NCBI GenBank assembly: GCA_964020975.1
Contig: OZ026613.1
Location: 67,204,192-67,268,191 of the forward strand
Direction of reading: 5' to 3'
Source of the DNA: Hermodice carunculata
Lineage: Eukaryota; Annelida; Polychaeta; Eunicida; Amphinomidae
DNA length: 64,000 nt
Position 1 is the first letter of the stretch; each line of letters opens with the position of its first letter. Positions 24,416 to 36,215 of this stretch are shown here, one piece after another. Below the pieces are notes generated by a model. It was not told the DNA's origin. It saw only the letters and a list, made by a program, of their open reading frames with translations, and did no database searches. Made by a program: the position numbers and the translations under genes.

Positions 24416-25498
24416 GAATTGTGGGGTGCAGAGTATTCACAAGATGACCCCAATATTAAAACTGGCCATTTGACCTTGCCCTTCAACTCGGATAAAAAAA
24501 TTGTCAATGTTCAAAATATGCGCCCCATATCCAGCATTCCATATATAGTTTGTTTGTTCAAATCGAGTAATAACTTTTTGAGTTATTGAGGAAAAACAAT
24601 AAACTTGGACAAGTGCCAAACTCCATAAGTGCTGGGTCACAGTGACCCCCAAAAGCAGGTCACCAAGTACAGTTTTATGTATTATGTAATCCAAGTGCAA
24701 TTTTGAACTGAAGGCTCAATTCTCTTTGCCATTGATGTCCAAGCTACACCCAGCCATTATAAAATCACTTTTTCAACTTTACAGGCATTGTGACCTCCCA
24801 AAACTACAACAAGGTCACTGATATTATATAAATATTCTACCTTTGGCCATGGTCTATATATCACATAAATTTGGCAACTGTAATCCAATTACTTTTCCAA
24901 ATATGGAATTTTATATCTTAAAACACATTTTGGCTCATAATTTCTGTCAAATTATAGGTGGCACCACCTATAATTTGTAGTATCATTAGCAACTTAGACG
25001 TTGACCCCCCCCCCCCACAATCCCACCAAATTTGGTGAAGATCTGCCAAAAATTAAAGATGCTAGATTTTCACATTTTGACCCCTATATTACATATGTAG
25101 GTGGCGCTACCGATATCGAAAGCACCATAGATTTTCAGACACCCTATAAGTCCTGAAAGTTATATTTGGCTAACTTCAAAACTGTGGACACCATGGCGCC
25201 AAGAAGCAAAAGTTTAAGGACGGACATCTCTTTTGAAACTTAAAAGCTTCATACACTATTCCACCATACCAACACTGGTACAAACAGGTAAATAGTAATA
25301 CAATTTTTAGCACCATAAAGTTGACTAGAGGTGTTATGAGTTCAAGTGTACTAGGGTATTAGCTGAAAGCCACCACTTCCACTGTAATGAATGAAGATTG
25401 CAAAGAAAGAAATCCTACAAAAAGTGAGCATGATCATAGACGGACAGACATGGGCAGCCGTATAAGCTCTGTGACATTTGGTCAGCAGAGCTAAAAAG
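24416..25498 (+). repeat. Dispersed repeat, family A copy 2
   Basis: Lacks the 5' hairpin start but has the internal blocks (gacctcccaaaactacaaca, ccaccaaatttggtgaagat, cacattttgacccctatatt, ggtggcgctaccgatatc) and the end ggtcagcagagctaaaaagg at 25480-25499. A C10 run lies at about 25006. Confidence 0.75.
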
Positions 25499-26737
25499 GA
25501 AGGAAAGGAATACATGTATAGTATTGTAAATAAATATATTAGACAGGTGGGGAACTGAACACAGGGAAGTACTTCATAATTCAATGAAGTGTATGGGAGG
25601 TTGGTTATACCCCAGAGCACCACCTTGAAGAAACATCCAGGCACTTGGAATGAGTCCATAACCACAATGAATCCTTGATGTCTTCGCTGTATTTTATGAT
25701 CAAAAAGGAATGTGCAAAACAGTGCAGTTATCCTCAATTCAATGTACCTAGTTCTTCAGTTAAAATGCTATGTGGTTCACAGATGAGTGACTTTTCTGTG
25801 TATTATTCTAAAAATATCATGAAAATGAATCAAACTGGAAAACCTGGGGTCTCTGACAAGTTTTGTTCACTTTTGACAGAAAAACTACAAGGGTAACAGG
25901 GGATTAGCTGGCATGTTCCACTTCCTTATTTAATACATTGTCTAAAAGTGCCTGGATGTAAATTATCAACAGCTTTCATGCTTTCACTTAACTTTCCTGT
26001 TAATACAGGGCTCTACAATTCTCTTTAAGTCCATTCGTCCAGGGAAAAATAGCCTAATCTGTTGCATGCTTTTTTTTTTTTACAAATTTTACGCATCCTA
26101 TATCAATTTTTACTTGTCCCGTATAACAGAGCATGCAAACTGCACACCCCTGTAACAGAAACTATTTTGTTGAGTACTTTAGATAAAATTTATCCTGATG
26201 GCATGTCCCATGTTAAAAGCGCTCCTTCACATCCATCCTGCCCATAGAAAACTTCTTGACTCAAGTCTTATTCTGACAAGAAAAGGGTTAAATGTTTTAT
26301 CTGCTAACTTTTTTTAGCAGTTGGAGACAAAGTTGATCAACAATTTTGAAAGTTTTGTGTGCACAGATTTATGCATCTCTGCCATATTCTTAAATTGCAA
26401 ACATGTTACTGTACAACTAAGAAGTATGTGATGGTTTAATTTGGAATGTTGCACGAGTATATGATTTGATGTGATTAAGCAATCATACCAAAAATGTCAC
26501 TCTAAAAAAATCTAATAAATATGAACGGATAAAAATCAGAAACAGAATAAAACCTGGTATGAAAATGTTTGCCCATCTGCTTTCATGAATTACTTATTTG
26601 TGTGTACAATCAAATGTTACAGATAACAATGTTTGGAGGTTTTCCACAGGATGGGCACATGATCAGTCACATGATAAGGTATTACATATAAAATGCAGAA
26701 ACTAAAAAAAAAAAATTATTTATTAATTTAATAAATT

Positions 26738-27306
26738 TGGCTGACAAAGGAAAATACTGGATAATTGAATATGAAGACTAGACATAGCTTCAATGCAAAG
26801 CGTTGCCTGAAGGGTGTGCCCTAACGAACATGTAATTAGGCTGCCATTTGCTCAAATTAAGTCATGATGACACCAAAATCTAATCAGTTAATCTTGCCAG
26901 GTAAGATAAGCATATTGCCAAATTTGAGCAAAATACATGGAGCCATTCTGTAGATATTATGGTAATGAGAATGTGCACATACGGATGTACATCTGGACGG
27001 ACAGATAATACTAATACCAGTAGCTGACAAGGGAATTTTGTCGATAATTAAATTTGAAGACTAGACATAGCTTCAACACAAAGTGTTGACTGAAGGGTGT
27101 GCCCCTACAAGCAAGTAATTTGGCTGCCATTTACTTAAATTAAGTCATGATGACACTAAAATCAAATCAGTTCCTCTTGCCATGTAAGATAACCATATTG
27201 CCAAATTTGAGCAAAATACATGGAGATATTCTGTAGATATCGTGGTAATGAGAATGTGCACATACGTACAGACATCTAGACAGACAGACAACCTCAAAAC
27301 GTAAAG
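26738..27306 (+). repeat. Tandem duplication, 283-bp unit, two copies
   Basis: gaagactagacatagcttca occurs at 26773 and 27056, and the copies align throughout (gaagggtgtgccc, aagtcatgatgacac, agcaaaatacatggag, tgtgcacatacg). About 85-90 percent identical by eye. It ends in a C9 run at 27308 and is followed by a microsatellite. Confidence 0.9.
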
Positions 27307-27357
27307 CCCCCCCCCCCATGGGGCAGACCCTTAAAAAACAAACAAGGATCAGTGTTC

Positions 27358-27359
27358 TT

Positions 27360-27452
<93 letters not shown>
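27358..27452. repeat. Compound microsatellite (CTAT)n(AT)n
   Basis: About eleven CTAT units, then about 24 AT units, to 27451. Confidence 0.98.
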
Positions 27453-28394
27453 CCACATATTAATTCAACCAGCAAACAGGATATGTAAATTTTGTGTGGA
27501 TACTATTAGTTTCAATGTGTTGACTGGAAGATGAAATGCATGTTGACAAAGAGAAAAGAAGATAGGTCTAAATTAAATTTGGAAAAGGGAATATATTCTA
27601 AATGCATGCTAACAGTTAATCCACATGAGTGGCATGCATAAATTAATAACATCAAGCAAGAAGTGAAAGGAAATAATCCAGAGTGCAGCCAAATTGTATC
27701 CCATTGGATTAAACGTCAAGGGAAATTCATTACTTGTATAACACTGCTCCCTGATTGTATCCTTACACTCAGTGTAACTTACAGGTACATGTATATATTT
27801 ATGGGTTACCTTTGAAACTATACATTCTTGACTACTCACGTATTTTCTATTCTCACATCATTTTTGATGATGCTTGATATTGAACTACGTATTTATCTGA
27901 TGCCAACTTCACCCCATAAGGCATAGAAATAGAATCTGTGTGTCTGTATGAAGAAAGCACACTGATCATGTCACGCAACTTTGCATGCACAGATTAATTG
28001 GATTATCTGCAAAACAGACACTAACAATGCACCCAAAATAGTCTGAACTGAAATTATACATGTCTATATCACTATCAGATGTTTTAAACTTACTAGTGGA
28101 AAGTGAATGGAGGACCCTGGTGTGCCTAAAAATGTACAAATTTCTGACTAGTTTTTGTTTCACTTTGAAATTCCAAACACAATGTTCACCTTGCCTATTT
28201 CATGAGCATAACACAGTGTACGTTACCATGAAAGAAGTCTTGATTTTGTAACTGGGTGATGCTCTTCAAGATAAAAAAGAAGTGACAGTGGTACGTGCTG
28301 AATGCAGCCACTGCTGTGAAAGGTCACCTACTTTTTGAGGTCACTTTTTTCCTGGCCACAAGAATTAATTTCTTTGTTCATTTGCCTGCAGAGA

Positions 28395-30015
28395 CACGTC
28401 ACCTGCTTTATGTTTCCACTTTTTGTGGAAAAAGGGTTGACCACATATAGCAGGTACCACTGTACTCTTGTCATTTCTGTTGTCACTTGCGGTTAGTAAA
28501 CTGCTTTTTTATGATAAAAGTAGGTTTGTCATAAATACATCATGCATAGATACATGAGCATGAATATCAGCTTTGTATCAACTTTTGACTGCATCATACT
28601 GACATTGAAGGTTTTGTCACATGCTTTTTTTGCACAATTAGCTTATTCAGTATCTTTATACGGATAAGGCAAAAGGAACAATGCACAATCTGTTTGATCT
28701 GTTCACTCTTTTTGCCTTCAACAATGGACTCCTGGAGACTTCCACTGGAATTCCACAGACCACTAAGTCTGACATGATTTTATTATAAATCCTCATGGTC
28801 ATCAACTGAGACTTTAACTTTAACTACAGTTATAGTTGTACAGTAGTCCCTCCTTTGAGAGACCGCCCCTAGTGCCACCCAAAAGGTGGTCACATACAGC
28901 AGGTGGTCCCTCAAAGGAGGAATAAATAACATGAAAACTACTACAGAAAGACCTGACAACTGTGGTCTCTCAAAGGAGGTGGTCTCCCAAAGGAGTGGTC
29001 TTTCAAAGGAGGGACTACTGTAATCAAGATCATTCTGTCTTTAGATCTCATAAGTGAGAAAAACCATTGGGCCCAACACCCCCTTCTGCTATCACCCAGC
29101 CTGAACCCTACCATACAGTGCATTGTGGGTAGTACTTCCTACTTAAGGCCATCTCTTCTGCCAGTAAAAGTGGTCTTCTGTTGCAGGTTGTTTGAAACCA
29201 CGGGAATTTTTTTTTTTTTTTAATTTACAGACTTGACTCGTGTCAAGAAAGGGTGGTATTAAAAGATAGAAAGGCTATCTTGAGAGGTAGTCTTTAGCAC
29301 ATATACCACTGTACTGACTTTTTAGAGATGTGCACCTTCACAATGTATGCCATGTATGGCATCCCATGGTATCTTTATCATGTCTCACCAAATAATGCAG
29401 AAATGCAGCCTTTGAAAGCTTCCAGAATACATTATGGACAACTGAACATGGTTGCAGGAGGACAAAGAAGACAAGTATTTCTTGCAAAGTGCTTTGCAAG
29501 AGGTCAGACCAGGTTCCAGGTATGCCCAATGTTTACTTTCACATCATTACAAAGTTGTCTCTGTGATGTTGAACAAATACACACATTCCTTTCCCTTGAA
29601 AAGCCAGGCATAAAAAATGTCCTCTGGTTTCGCAGATCCCAGTCCTTCATTCTCTGCGATGTTGTGCCAAGATTTTCAGGCACCTGACCCTGTGTTCTGG
29701 CTCACAGAACAGCTCAACACTCGAGCGTTGTGTCCTTGACATGCAAACGGAACATTTTTCCAAGTTTATTTCAAAACATTAATTTTACTGCTCAACTTGG
29801 AAATCAAATTCTTGCATATATATGCACTGGCACCTGCTCTAAACACCACCTCTCCTCAGAGACTGCACTAGTACATGTAGTTTTAAATCTTCTTTTTCAA
29901 GACAATAGCTTTGTGTTTCTTTGTTAATTTATCTGCACTGAAAGACCACCTGCCATATATGACCACTTTTGTCTGGCATCAGGGTGGTCTTAAAAAGCAG
30001 ATACCACTGCACTTA
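28395..30015. mobile_element. Three partial MITE remnants around the 28.8 kb MITE
   Basis: Right ends only, each finishing in ACCACTGTA or ACCACTGCA: 28395-28464 (ggttgaccacatatagcaggtaccactgta), about 29220-29312 and 29939-30013 (gaccacctgccatatatgac ... taccactgca). Another bare end lies at 36893-36928. They have lost the left terminal repeat. Confidence 0.6.
28841..29020. mobile_element. TA-flanked MITE, 180 bp (GTCCCTCCTTTGAGAGACC type)
   Basis: TA flanks at 28839-28840 and 29021-29022. Left CAGTAGTCCCTCCTTTGAGA; right (reversed) CAGTAGTCCCTCCTTTGAAA. 'CAAAGGAG' occurs five times inside, alternating with 'ggtggtc'. Low divergence of its ends suggests a fairly young copy. Core block variant ataacatgaaaac at about 28926. 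Confidence 0.9.
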
Positions 30016-30518
30016 TTTCACAACATTTCAGACATTGCCATGATTACACAATATAACATCACACATTGTGTGGGAACTTTCATATGGAAGTTATGGGAAA
30101 AGAACTTTCATGAGAGCCATGGGGCTAACCTGTCTGTCATGACAGCAGCATGTTTGATCAACCTTCTTCTTCCACGGACTTTCTTCCTTACTTTACATAA
30201 GACTTAAAGTAAAGATGTTATGGAACAATAGAATTTATAGGTCCTGACTGCCAGAATATAAACATGATGAGGACAGCAAATTGGAATGAATATAACCAAC
30301 AGCAGGTAGTGATGTAAAACCCACCCAACTGCAGCTCTTTCCATATGCAACTGGCAAAGTTGATCCTGTGACCTTAAATCACAGCCATGGTCACTCACAT
30401 GCAATCTTGTGTAAGCACTGCATAAGTGGAGCCAATGCAAAGGTAAGAAAGCAGGGTAAGATGTGTATACAGTGCTCCTTCTTTATAACACCCCTCATTA
30501 CAAGGTGGTTTTGCTATA

Positions 30519-30520
<2 letters not shown>

Positions 30521-30579
<59 letters not shown>

Positions 30580-30582
30580 CAT
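30521..30582. repeat. Compound microsatellite (AT)n(AC)n(AT)n
   Basis: tatata run, then ten AC units, then tatatatacatacata, just before the Penelope 3' fragment. Confidence 0.97.
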
Positions 30583-30611
30583 ACATAAAACTTCAAGAGG
30601 GTTAAACAGCT

Positions 30612-31290
30612 AGTGAATTCCCTGAGGCCCTCATTAAAGTACAGATCAAGGTACAGGCATGAGAAAGTTTTGAACAAAACAAAAGTTAGTTATATCAGTA
30701 ACAAAACCATGGACCAACCTCTTGGTAGACATTTTAGCAGAAATGATCACAATGGACTAACCATTCAAGTCCAGATTCTTGAGTACATGCGCACCCCTCC
30801 CAATCTAGAACGCAGCAGGCTGTTGTGACAAGAGAGAGAGAAACACTGGATGCACCAACTACGTTCCTTGGAGCCCTTTGGTCTGAATATCATGGGGAAG
30901 TGAGCATACTTGCCCTAGAAACTGTTTTAATAACATTTCTAACCATTGTGGAATCACCCATATTAGGTCCCACATCACCCAACTATGTACAATGACTATT
31001 CCAACGGTCTATAGGATTCTCTTTCTATATTTGGGAGAGATTCCATGTTCAAAGGCTCTTTTAAACTTCACTGATGAATGTGAATAACCAATCACAATCA
31101 GGACGTCACGCTCTTGATGGTAAAAAGAATATATATGTAAAGCCCTTGGTAATGGCAAAGTTACCGTGACGTCTATAAGTGTGCCGCATGGTAGTTAGTC
31201 TCCAGTCCCTGATGAGATCCACCTTGATCGAAACCGGTCAGACTATAGCTCTTTGTACCTCTAGTCACCGAGGCCCTTGCCCCGTCTCAT
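30612..31290 (+). mobile_element. Penelope-like element 3' fragment (GIY-YIG end and 3' region)
   Basis: Contains the C-terminal end of the endonuclease domain, ISNKTMDQPLGRHFSRNDHN, VQILEYMRTPP, then EREKHWMHQLRSLEPFGLNI, closely similar to the 48-50 kb copy (ISNKVIAQPLGRHFAPNDHQ, RERHWMHQLRSIEPFGLDIM). It carries only a few hundred bases of coding sequence with some breaks, then about 380 bp of 3' region with a hammerhead. It begins abruptly next to an AT/AC microsatellite, so it is strongly 5' truncated. Confidence 0.85.
31203..31245 (+). ncRNA. Hammerhead ribozyme copy 2, slightly decayed
   Basis: CTGATGA at 31209-31215, stem II GATC/GATC (31216-31219 with 31226-31229, six-base loop), GAAA at 31230-31233, ACC/GGT stem III and cleavage triplet GTC ending at 31239. 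Stem I pairs AGTC (31204-31207) with GACT (31241-31244), but the pair next to the core is C opposite A, so this copy is probably weaker than the one at 50.5 kb. Confidence 0.75.
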
Positions 31291-31303
31291 TTGCTCAGTT
31301 AAC

Positions 31304-31566
31304 TAAGGGATGGTTCAACATTTTCATCATTTTTGAATTAGTACTTACAGTACGCAAGGGGGGAGGGGGTTAAATGGGTCTGTACACTTTCACAGGATAT
31401 GGAAAATGATGATCAATTTTTGGCCTGTTTTGTGCAATTTTGCTATTATTTGGGGAGAAAATCATCATTTTTAAAGTACTAATTTGGGGGGAGGGAGGGG
31501 GGTCATGAAATTTAGTACCCAAAGTACTAATTCAAAAATGATGATAATGTTGAACTATCCCTAAGT
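31304..31566. mobile_element. Long-TIR MITE, about 263 bp
   Basis: The first 45 and last 45 bases are near-perfect inverted repeats: left AGGGATGGTTCAACATTTTC then ATCATTTTTGAATTAGTAC, right reverse-complements to AGGGATAGTTCAACATTATC then the same. The interior is G-rich (two ggggg runs). It lies a few bases after the end of the Penelope 3' fragment. Superfamily not assigned. Confidence 0.8.
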
Positions 31567-31924
31567 AGTCTAAGTACAACTAAGATGTTAAAACATTTTA
31601 AATGCCGGTGGAGGGTGGAGCCCCTGCTGACATTTAAAATGTTGTGACAACTCACCCTACCTTCAACTAACTTAGAATGCAACACAGATTCCATCCCCAT
31701 CATACGATCAATCACATCAAATTGGAATTATGCAACATGTTCTTTTTCAATAAGAATACTTTAAATTTTTTTTTCTTTTTTCAATCTTTCCCACCTGCCA
31801 TGCTAGAGATAAAAGAAATTTCACCTGTGATCAGTTCACGCTAGCCACACGAATAATTATGTCAGACTTGTAGTAGGCAATGTTGGTTTTGAGCATCTTG
31901 AAGGAATCAATATGATCCAGGATA

Positions 31925-32354
31925 TAGGGTTGGGGCAAAATATTGAAACACCAGGATAAGAACCCTGTACTGAGCCGTATCATGATATGTTCCTTCCGTA
32001 TCAAATTTTCATGATACAATTAAAAAACTACAATTTTACCGTAATAAAAATTTTTTTATTAAACTTATGAATTTTATATGCAGAAATTTAAGAAAACCAT
32101 ACCTGTATGGAGATGAACAGCCATTAAAACACATTTCACAGCCTACCTCATCAAGGCATTGCTGGTGTATGTAGACATGGCAGAATGATTATCAAAACAC
32201 CAGTACAGAGGCTGTGATACTGACTGTTACATATAAATTCAAAGAGTGTGATCACTTCATACACTCTCACGATATATCATATGTGTCATGATACATGGCT
32301 CTGTACCAAAAAGTATCAAGATACAGAAAGAAGCCATGAAGATACCCAACCCTA
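31925..32354. mobile_element. hAT-like MITE, 430 bp
   Basis: Ends TAGGGTTGGG / CCCAACCCTA, flanked by an imperfect 8-bp duplication (CCAGGATA and CCAGAAAA, 6 of 8). Internal GTATCATGATAC-like palindromes near 31975, 32010 and 32280-32330. TAGGG ends with 8-bp duplications point to hAT. Confidence 0.7.
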
Positions 32355-33403
32355 CCAGAAAATAAACAACATGTTGGCTCCCCAAAAGCCATAGGGTTTA
32401 GCACACACCCAAATCATGTTCCTTCCTCAACTGTAACATCAGGCACAAGCAAAAACAAATGCTTGAAAAGTGAACCAGCTGAAATGTAAAATGTCTTTGC
32501 AGTTGAAGTTCGTCATTATCTACAGCAGGTCTTTTTTGTTTTAAAAAAGTTACCATCACGCTGCCAAATATGTAGGCATGACCACTGAAAAACTTATCTC
32601 AAAACATAACTTATGCTTCGTCCCTTTATATAACAAACAAATGTTTTTGTTTATTAATATAAAGAAAATTCACAAAATATCAAGCTAAACAGTTTTTTTT
32701 TTTTTAATAAATAAAAAGCTACTGCCAGAACTGTTTTACATGAAGTAGAATGAACACTAACAAATAGTAGATAAGCTTTGATCCTTGAAACAAAAGAAAA
32801 AAAGAATTGATTTCTTTCAAAATGTTTATAAAAAAAATCCTATTTTTTATTAAAAATTTATTACACAAATTGTACTTCCACTTCATTTTCAGCTTCAACT
32901 TGGATCTCTTTCAGTGTAAATGTGACTAATTATAAGAATGCACATTGATTGCAACAAGTTGGCCAATTTTCAAATTCATTTATCATGCAAATTCAACAAC
33001 TTTAAAAATCTTTTTCAGTGCAAATGTGACCATTGATTACAACAAGTAGACCTGCTCCAGATATTGCAAATCATTTTAATGTTTTATTATATGTTTGCCA
33101 TCCTCATCTTGGACATTTGTGTTACGATTCCACCCATCTTTACTTTTCTGTGTCCACTTCCTATTTCTTTCAGGTGATCTCTGAAGGGACATGTTTTCTG
33201 ACAGCCAATGAGCATACAGTTAAAGTAGTCTGCAGCTCCAACATTAACACATTTTGATGTTTGTGAGAATGGTAGAAAACTGGGTGTTGTGCTAAACACT
33301 AAATCTTGTTGGGGACCATCTTTCCATTCTTAACTTATCACATTGACATCAAATTCAATTGTATGCAATGACACCAAATCAGCATCATAAAGCTTGCTGA
33401 CAT

Positions 33404-34625
33404 ATACCTGTACATTTTGACCCCTAATTTCTATGGAACTACAGGTGGCCACACCCGTATCATCATTGATCGAGATTTTGACCTCCCCCACCATACAACC
33501 AAATTTTATCAAGATCCATAAAAACATTAAAGATTTTTGAACATTCAGAAGATTTTCAAATTTTGACCCCTTTACCATATTCATCTCAATAAGTGCACAC
33601 CCACCTTTTTTTAAAGAAAGAACCCCCAAATACCCCTGTGCTAATGAAGATGAATACGGTTTAACATATTATTGTACGTGGCACCACAAATATCATACTT
33701 GACTTACTTTCTCAATCTGCTTTTAGTTCTGAACGTTACGTGTCCACATTATGTAATATACGTGTCAAAATATGAAAATCTTGTGAACATTCTAGCATCT
33801 TTAATTCTTGGCAGATCTTCACCAAATTTGGTGGGATTGTGGGGGAGGTCAAAGTCTAAGATGCTAATGATACTAGTGGCACCACCCATAATTTGATTAG
33901 AATTATGACCTAAAATGTGTTTTAAGATATAAAATTCCATATTTGCAAAAGTAATTGGATTACACTTGCCAAATTCATTTGATATATAGACCATGGCCAA
34001 AGGTAAAATGGTATGTAATATCAGTGACCTTGACCTCTTTTTGCGAGGTCACCATGCCTGTAAAGTTCAAAAGGTGATTTTATAATGGCCGGGTGTAGCT
34101 TGGACATCAATGGTAGAAAGAATTGAGCCTCCAGATCAATATTGTACTTGATTACATAATACATAAAACTGTACTTGGTGACGTACTTTTTGGGTCACTG
34201 TGACCCAGTACTTATGCAGTTTGGCACTTGTCCAAGTTTATTGTTTTTCATCAATAACTCTAAAAGTTATTACCCTGAACAAACAGAGTATACATGTATA
34301 TGGAAAGCTGGATGTATGGTGCATATTTTGAATGGTAACCATTTTTTAAATTTGGGTTGGTCAAGGTCAAAGGACCCATTTGAGTACAGGGGTCTTCCTG
34401 TGAATGCCCTGCACCCCACACTTTTCGTGATAGGCCCATATAAAGTTTAGGAGTTATAAAGTGTATAAAAATCTTTGTCGTCATCAATGTTGGTGGTGCC
34501 ACCTATATCATGTAATATACTGGTCATAATGTAAAAATCTTGTGACTGCAATATTGTCCACAGTATTCAAGTTCTAACTAAAGCCCAACATAACTTTCAC
34601 GACTTATAGGGGGTGAGATCTCCCC
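33404..34625. repeat. Dispersed repeat, family A, inverted pair
   Basis: 33404-33640 is in plus orientation (cattttgacccctaatttct ... gagattttgacctcccccac). 33735-34625 runs in the opposite direction (accaaatttggtgggattgt gggggaggtcaaagt, read left to right as the reverse of the others). The two arms face each other head to head. Confidence 0.7.
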
Positions 34626-35572
34626 TCATGTGGTAAAGGATTCCACAACATAGCATGCTTCACTGATACACTTTATCTGATTCTTACCATTATTAGTTTT
34701 ACTTGACAAAGTTGACGCTACATGTACAGAACTACTAGTTGAAGCTCACCTTGTGGCATGTCACAAACTGCAGTTAATTATGAGATAACACATGTATGCA
34801 GTTGAGTGCTGCCTGTAAACATTCAAAACTGGACTAAACAAATAGCATAATGTAAATTTGGATAAAGTCTGTAAAACAACTATATCCAACAGGAAAATAT
34901 ATTATCGTCCAAATTTGGCATACCATAGGGCTATTATATAGACATAGACTCAGCCCGGTGGCTTCAAAGGTCAGACCTTCTCTGCTGCCATCTACTCAAT
35001 ACAATCATCTGCAGTTCTATAACCCCTAAGAGACGATATCACGGGCTGTATCACACCCATGTGGCACAAAAGCTGACATTCGCTTGTGCAAACATTGAAC
35101 AGCTTACTTCCTTACTCTGTAATCTCCATATTGCTTTAAACATCTCAATATTTCAGCCCCTCTCTAACCATGACAGTTTCAAATATGCTATAGATAGGTC
35201 AACTGAACCACTATCTTGCCTTGTGTATCCTCTTTTCAAAAGAAACCAGTCAAACCTGCGTTTGCCATTCAACAGCTACTTGCCACGCCTTGCTCATCTT
35301 TTTTTCAAAAGGGCCATCCTGTGTAGTGAGGTTAACCGGTCATCAGGTGGCCACTTTTTTGTCCAACCAGGTTGAACCAGCAGGAATGCAGAAGATCAGT
35401 CAGCCACTCATCAGTGCTGAATACACAACTTTCTTTCAAGCTTGATGGCTCGACAAAAGACTTATTTTAACCAGTAATTTTTTGTGTATTGCCTGGCTGG
35501 ACCACTATCTGTATTATAAAAACAGGAGCAATAGTGCCACTTCTTCTGTGTAGTTCTCAACACAAAAGAATA

Positions 35573-35717
35573 CAGTGGTCCCTGTCACTAGAGACCACCC
35601 CTACAGCAACAAAAAAGTGGTCTTATGCGACAGGTGGTCTTTCACGACAGGTAAATTAACATGGGAAGTATAGGACTTGGGAATCTGAAAAGTGGTTTCT
35701 CATGACAGGGACTAATG
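35573..35717. mobile_element. TA-flanked MITE, 145 bp (GGTCCCTGTCACTAGAGACC type)
   Basis: TA flanks at 35571-35572 and 35718-35719. Left CAGTGGTCCCTGTCACTAGA, right (reversed) CATTAGTCCCTGTCATGAGA. Echo words 'gtggtct' and 'acgacagg' inside. Carries TAACATGGGAA at 35657-35667 followed by gtatagg. Confidence 0.88.
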
Positions 35718-36044
35718 TACTACAATCTAATCTCTCTATGCTCCACAGCCGTTCCAGTCACTGTCTAAATATAAGCCTACTAATTAATGAACATATTATC
35801 ATGCTCAATTGAAAATTTAGAAAGTCCTATAATTCAACTGTCAAATGAATTTATAAACAGGTCACCAGCAGGAAACCATCAAGTATAATAGCTCTATGGG
35901 CACACTAGTAGTCCAGGCCAAGTATGTTTAGATCACTGAAGATGAAACTTGAATTTTGTTCACTATCTATGCATATGGTCTGACGCCCGAGGAACGATCA
36001 ATTCCAAGCTGTGTCATCAGCCCACTCGCAGAGAATTGGTGGTA

Positions 36045-36215
36045 CAGTAAAAACTTGTTATAATGGCACCATCTGTTCCCATAGAAAGTGTCAGATAACT
36101 AAATATGTCAGATAAATGAATCAAACAAAGAAATATTTATTTTTGTCGTTCAAAACTTGTGTCATTATAATGAATATGTCAGCCATCTGAGTGTTGTTAT
36201 AATGAGGTTTCAATG
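36045..36215. mobile_element. TA-flanked MITE, 171 bp (CTTGTTATAATGGC type)
   Basis: TA flanks at 36043-36044 and 36216-36217. Left CAGTAAAAACTTGTTATAAT, right (reversed) CATTGAAACCTCATTATAAC. 'TATAATGA' and 'gtcagat' words recur inside. Near the left end, tgttcccatagaaagtg resembles the shared core in reverse. Confidence 0.85.

Noticed and set aside
25351-25737. 128-codon minus-strand frame
   Set aside because: No family resemblance; overlaps the end of a family A repeat and reads as chance.
29328-29687. 119-codon plus-strand frame
   Set aside because: No recognisable motif, lies among MITE remnants, no splice context.
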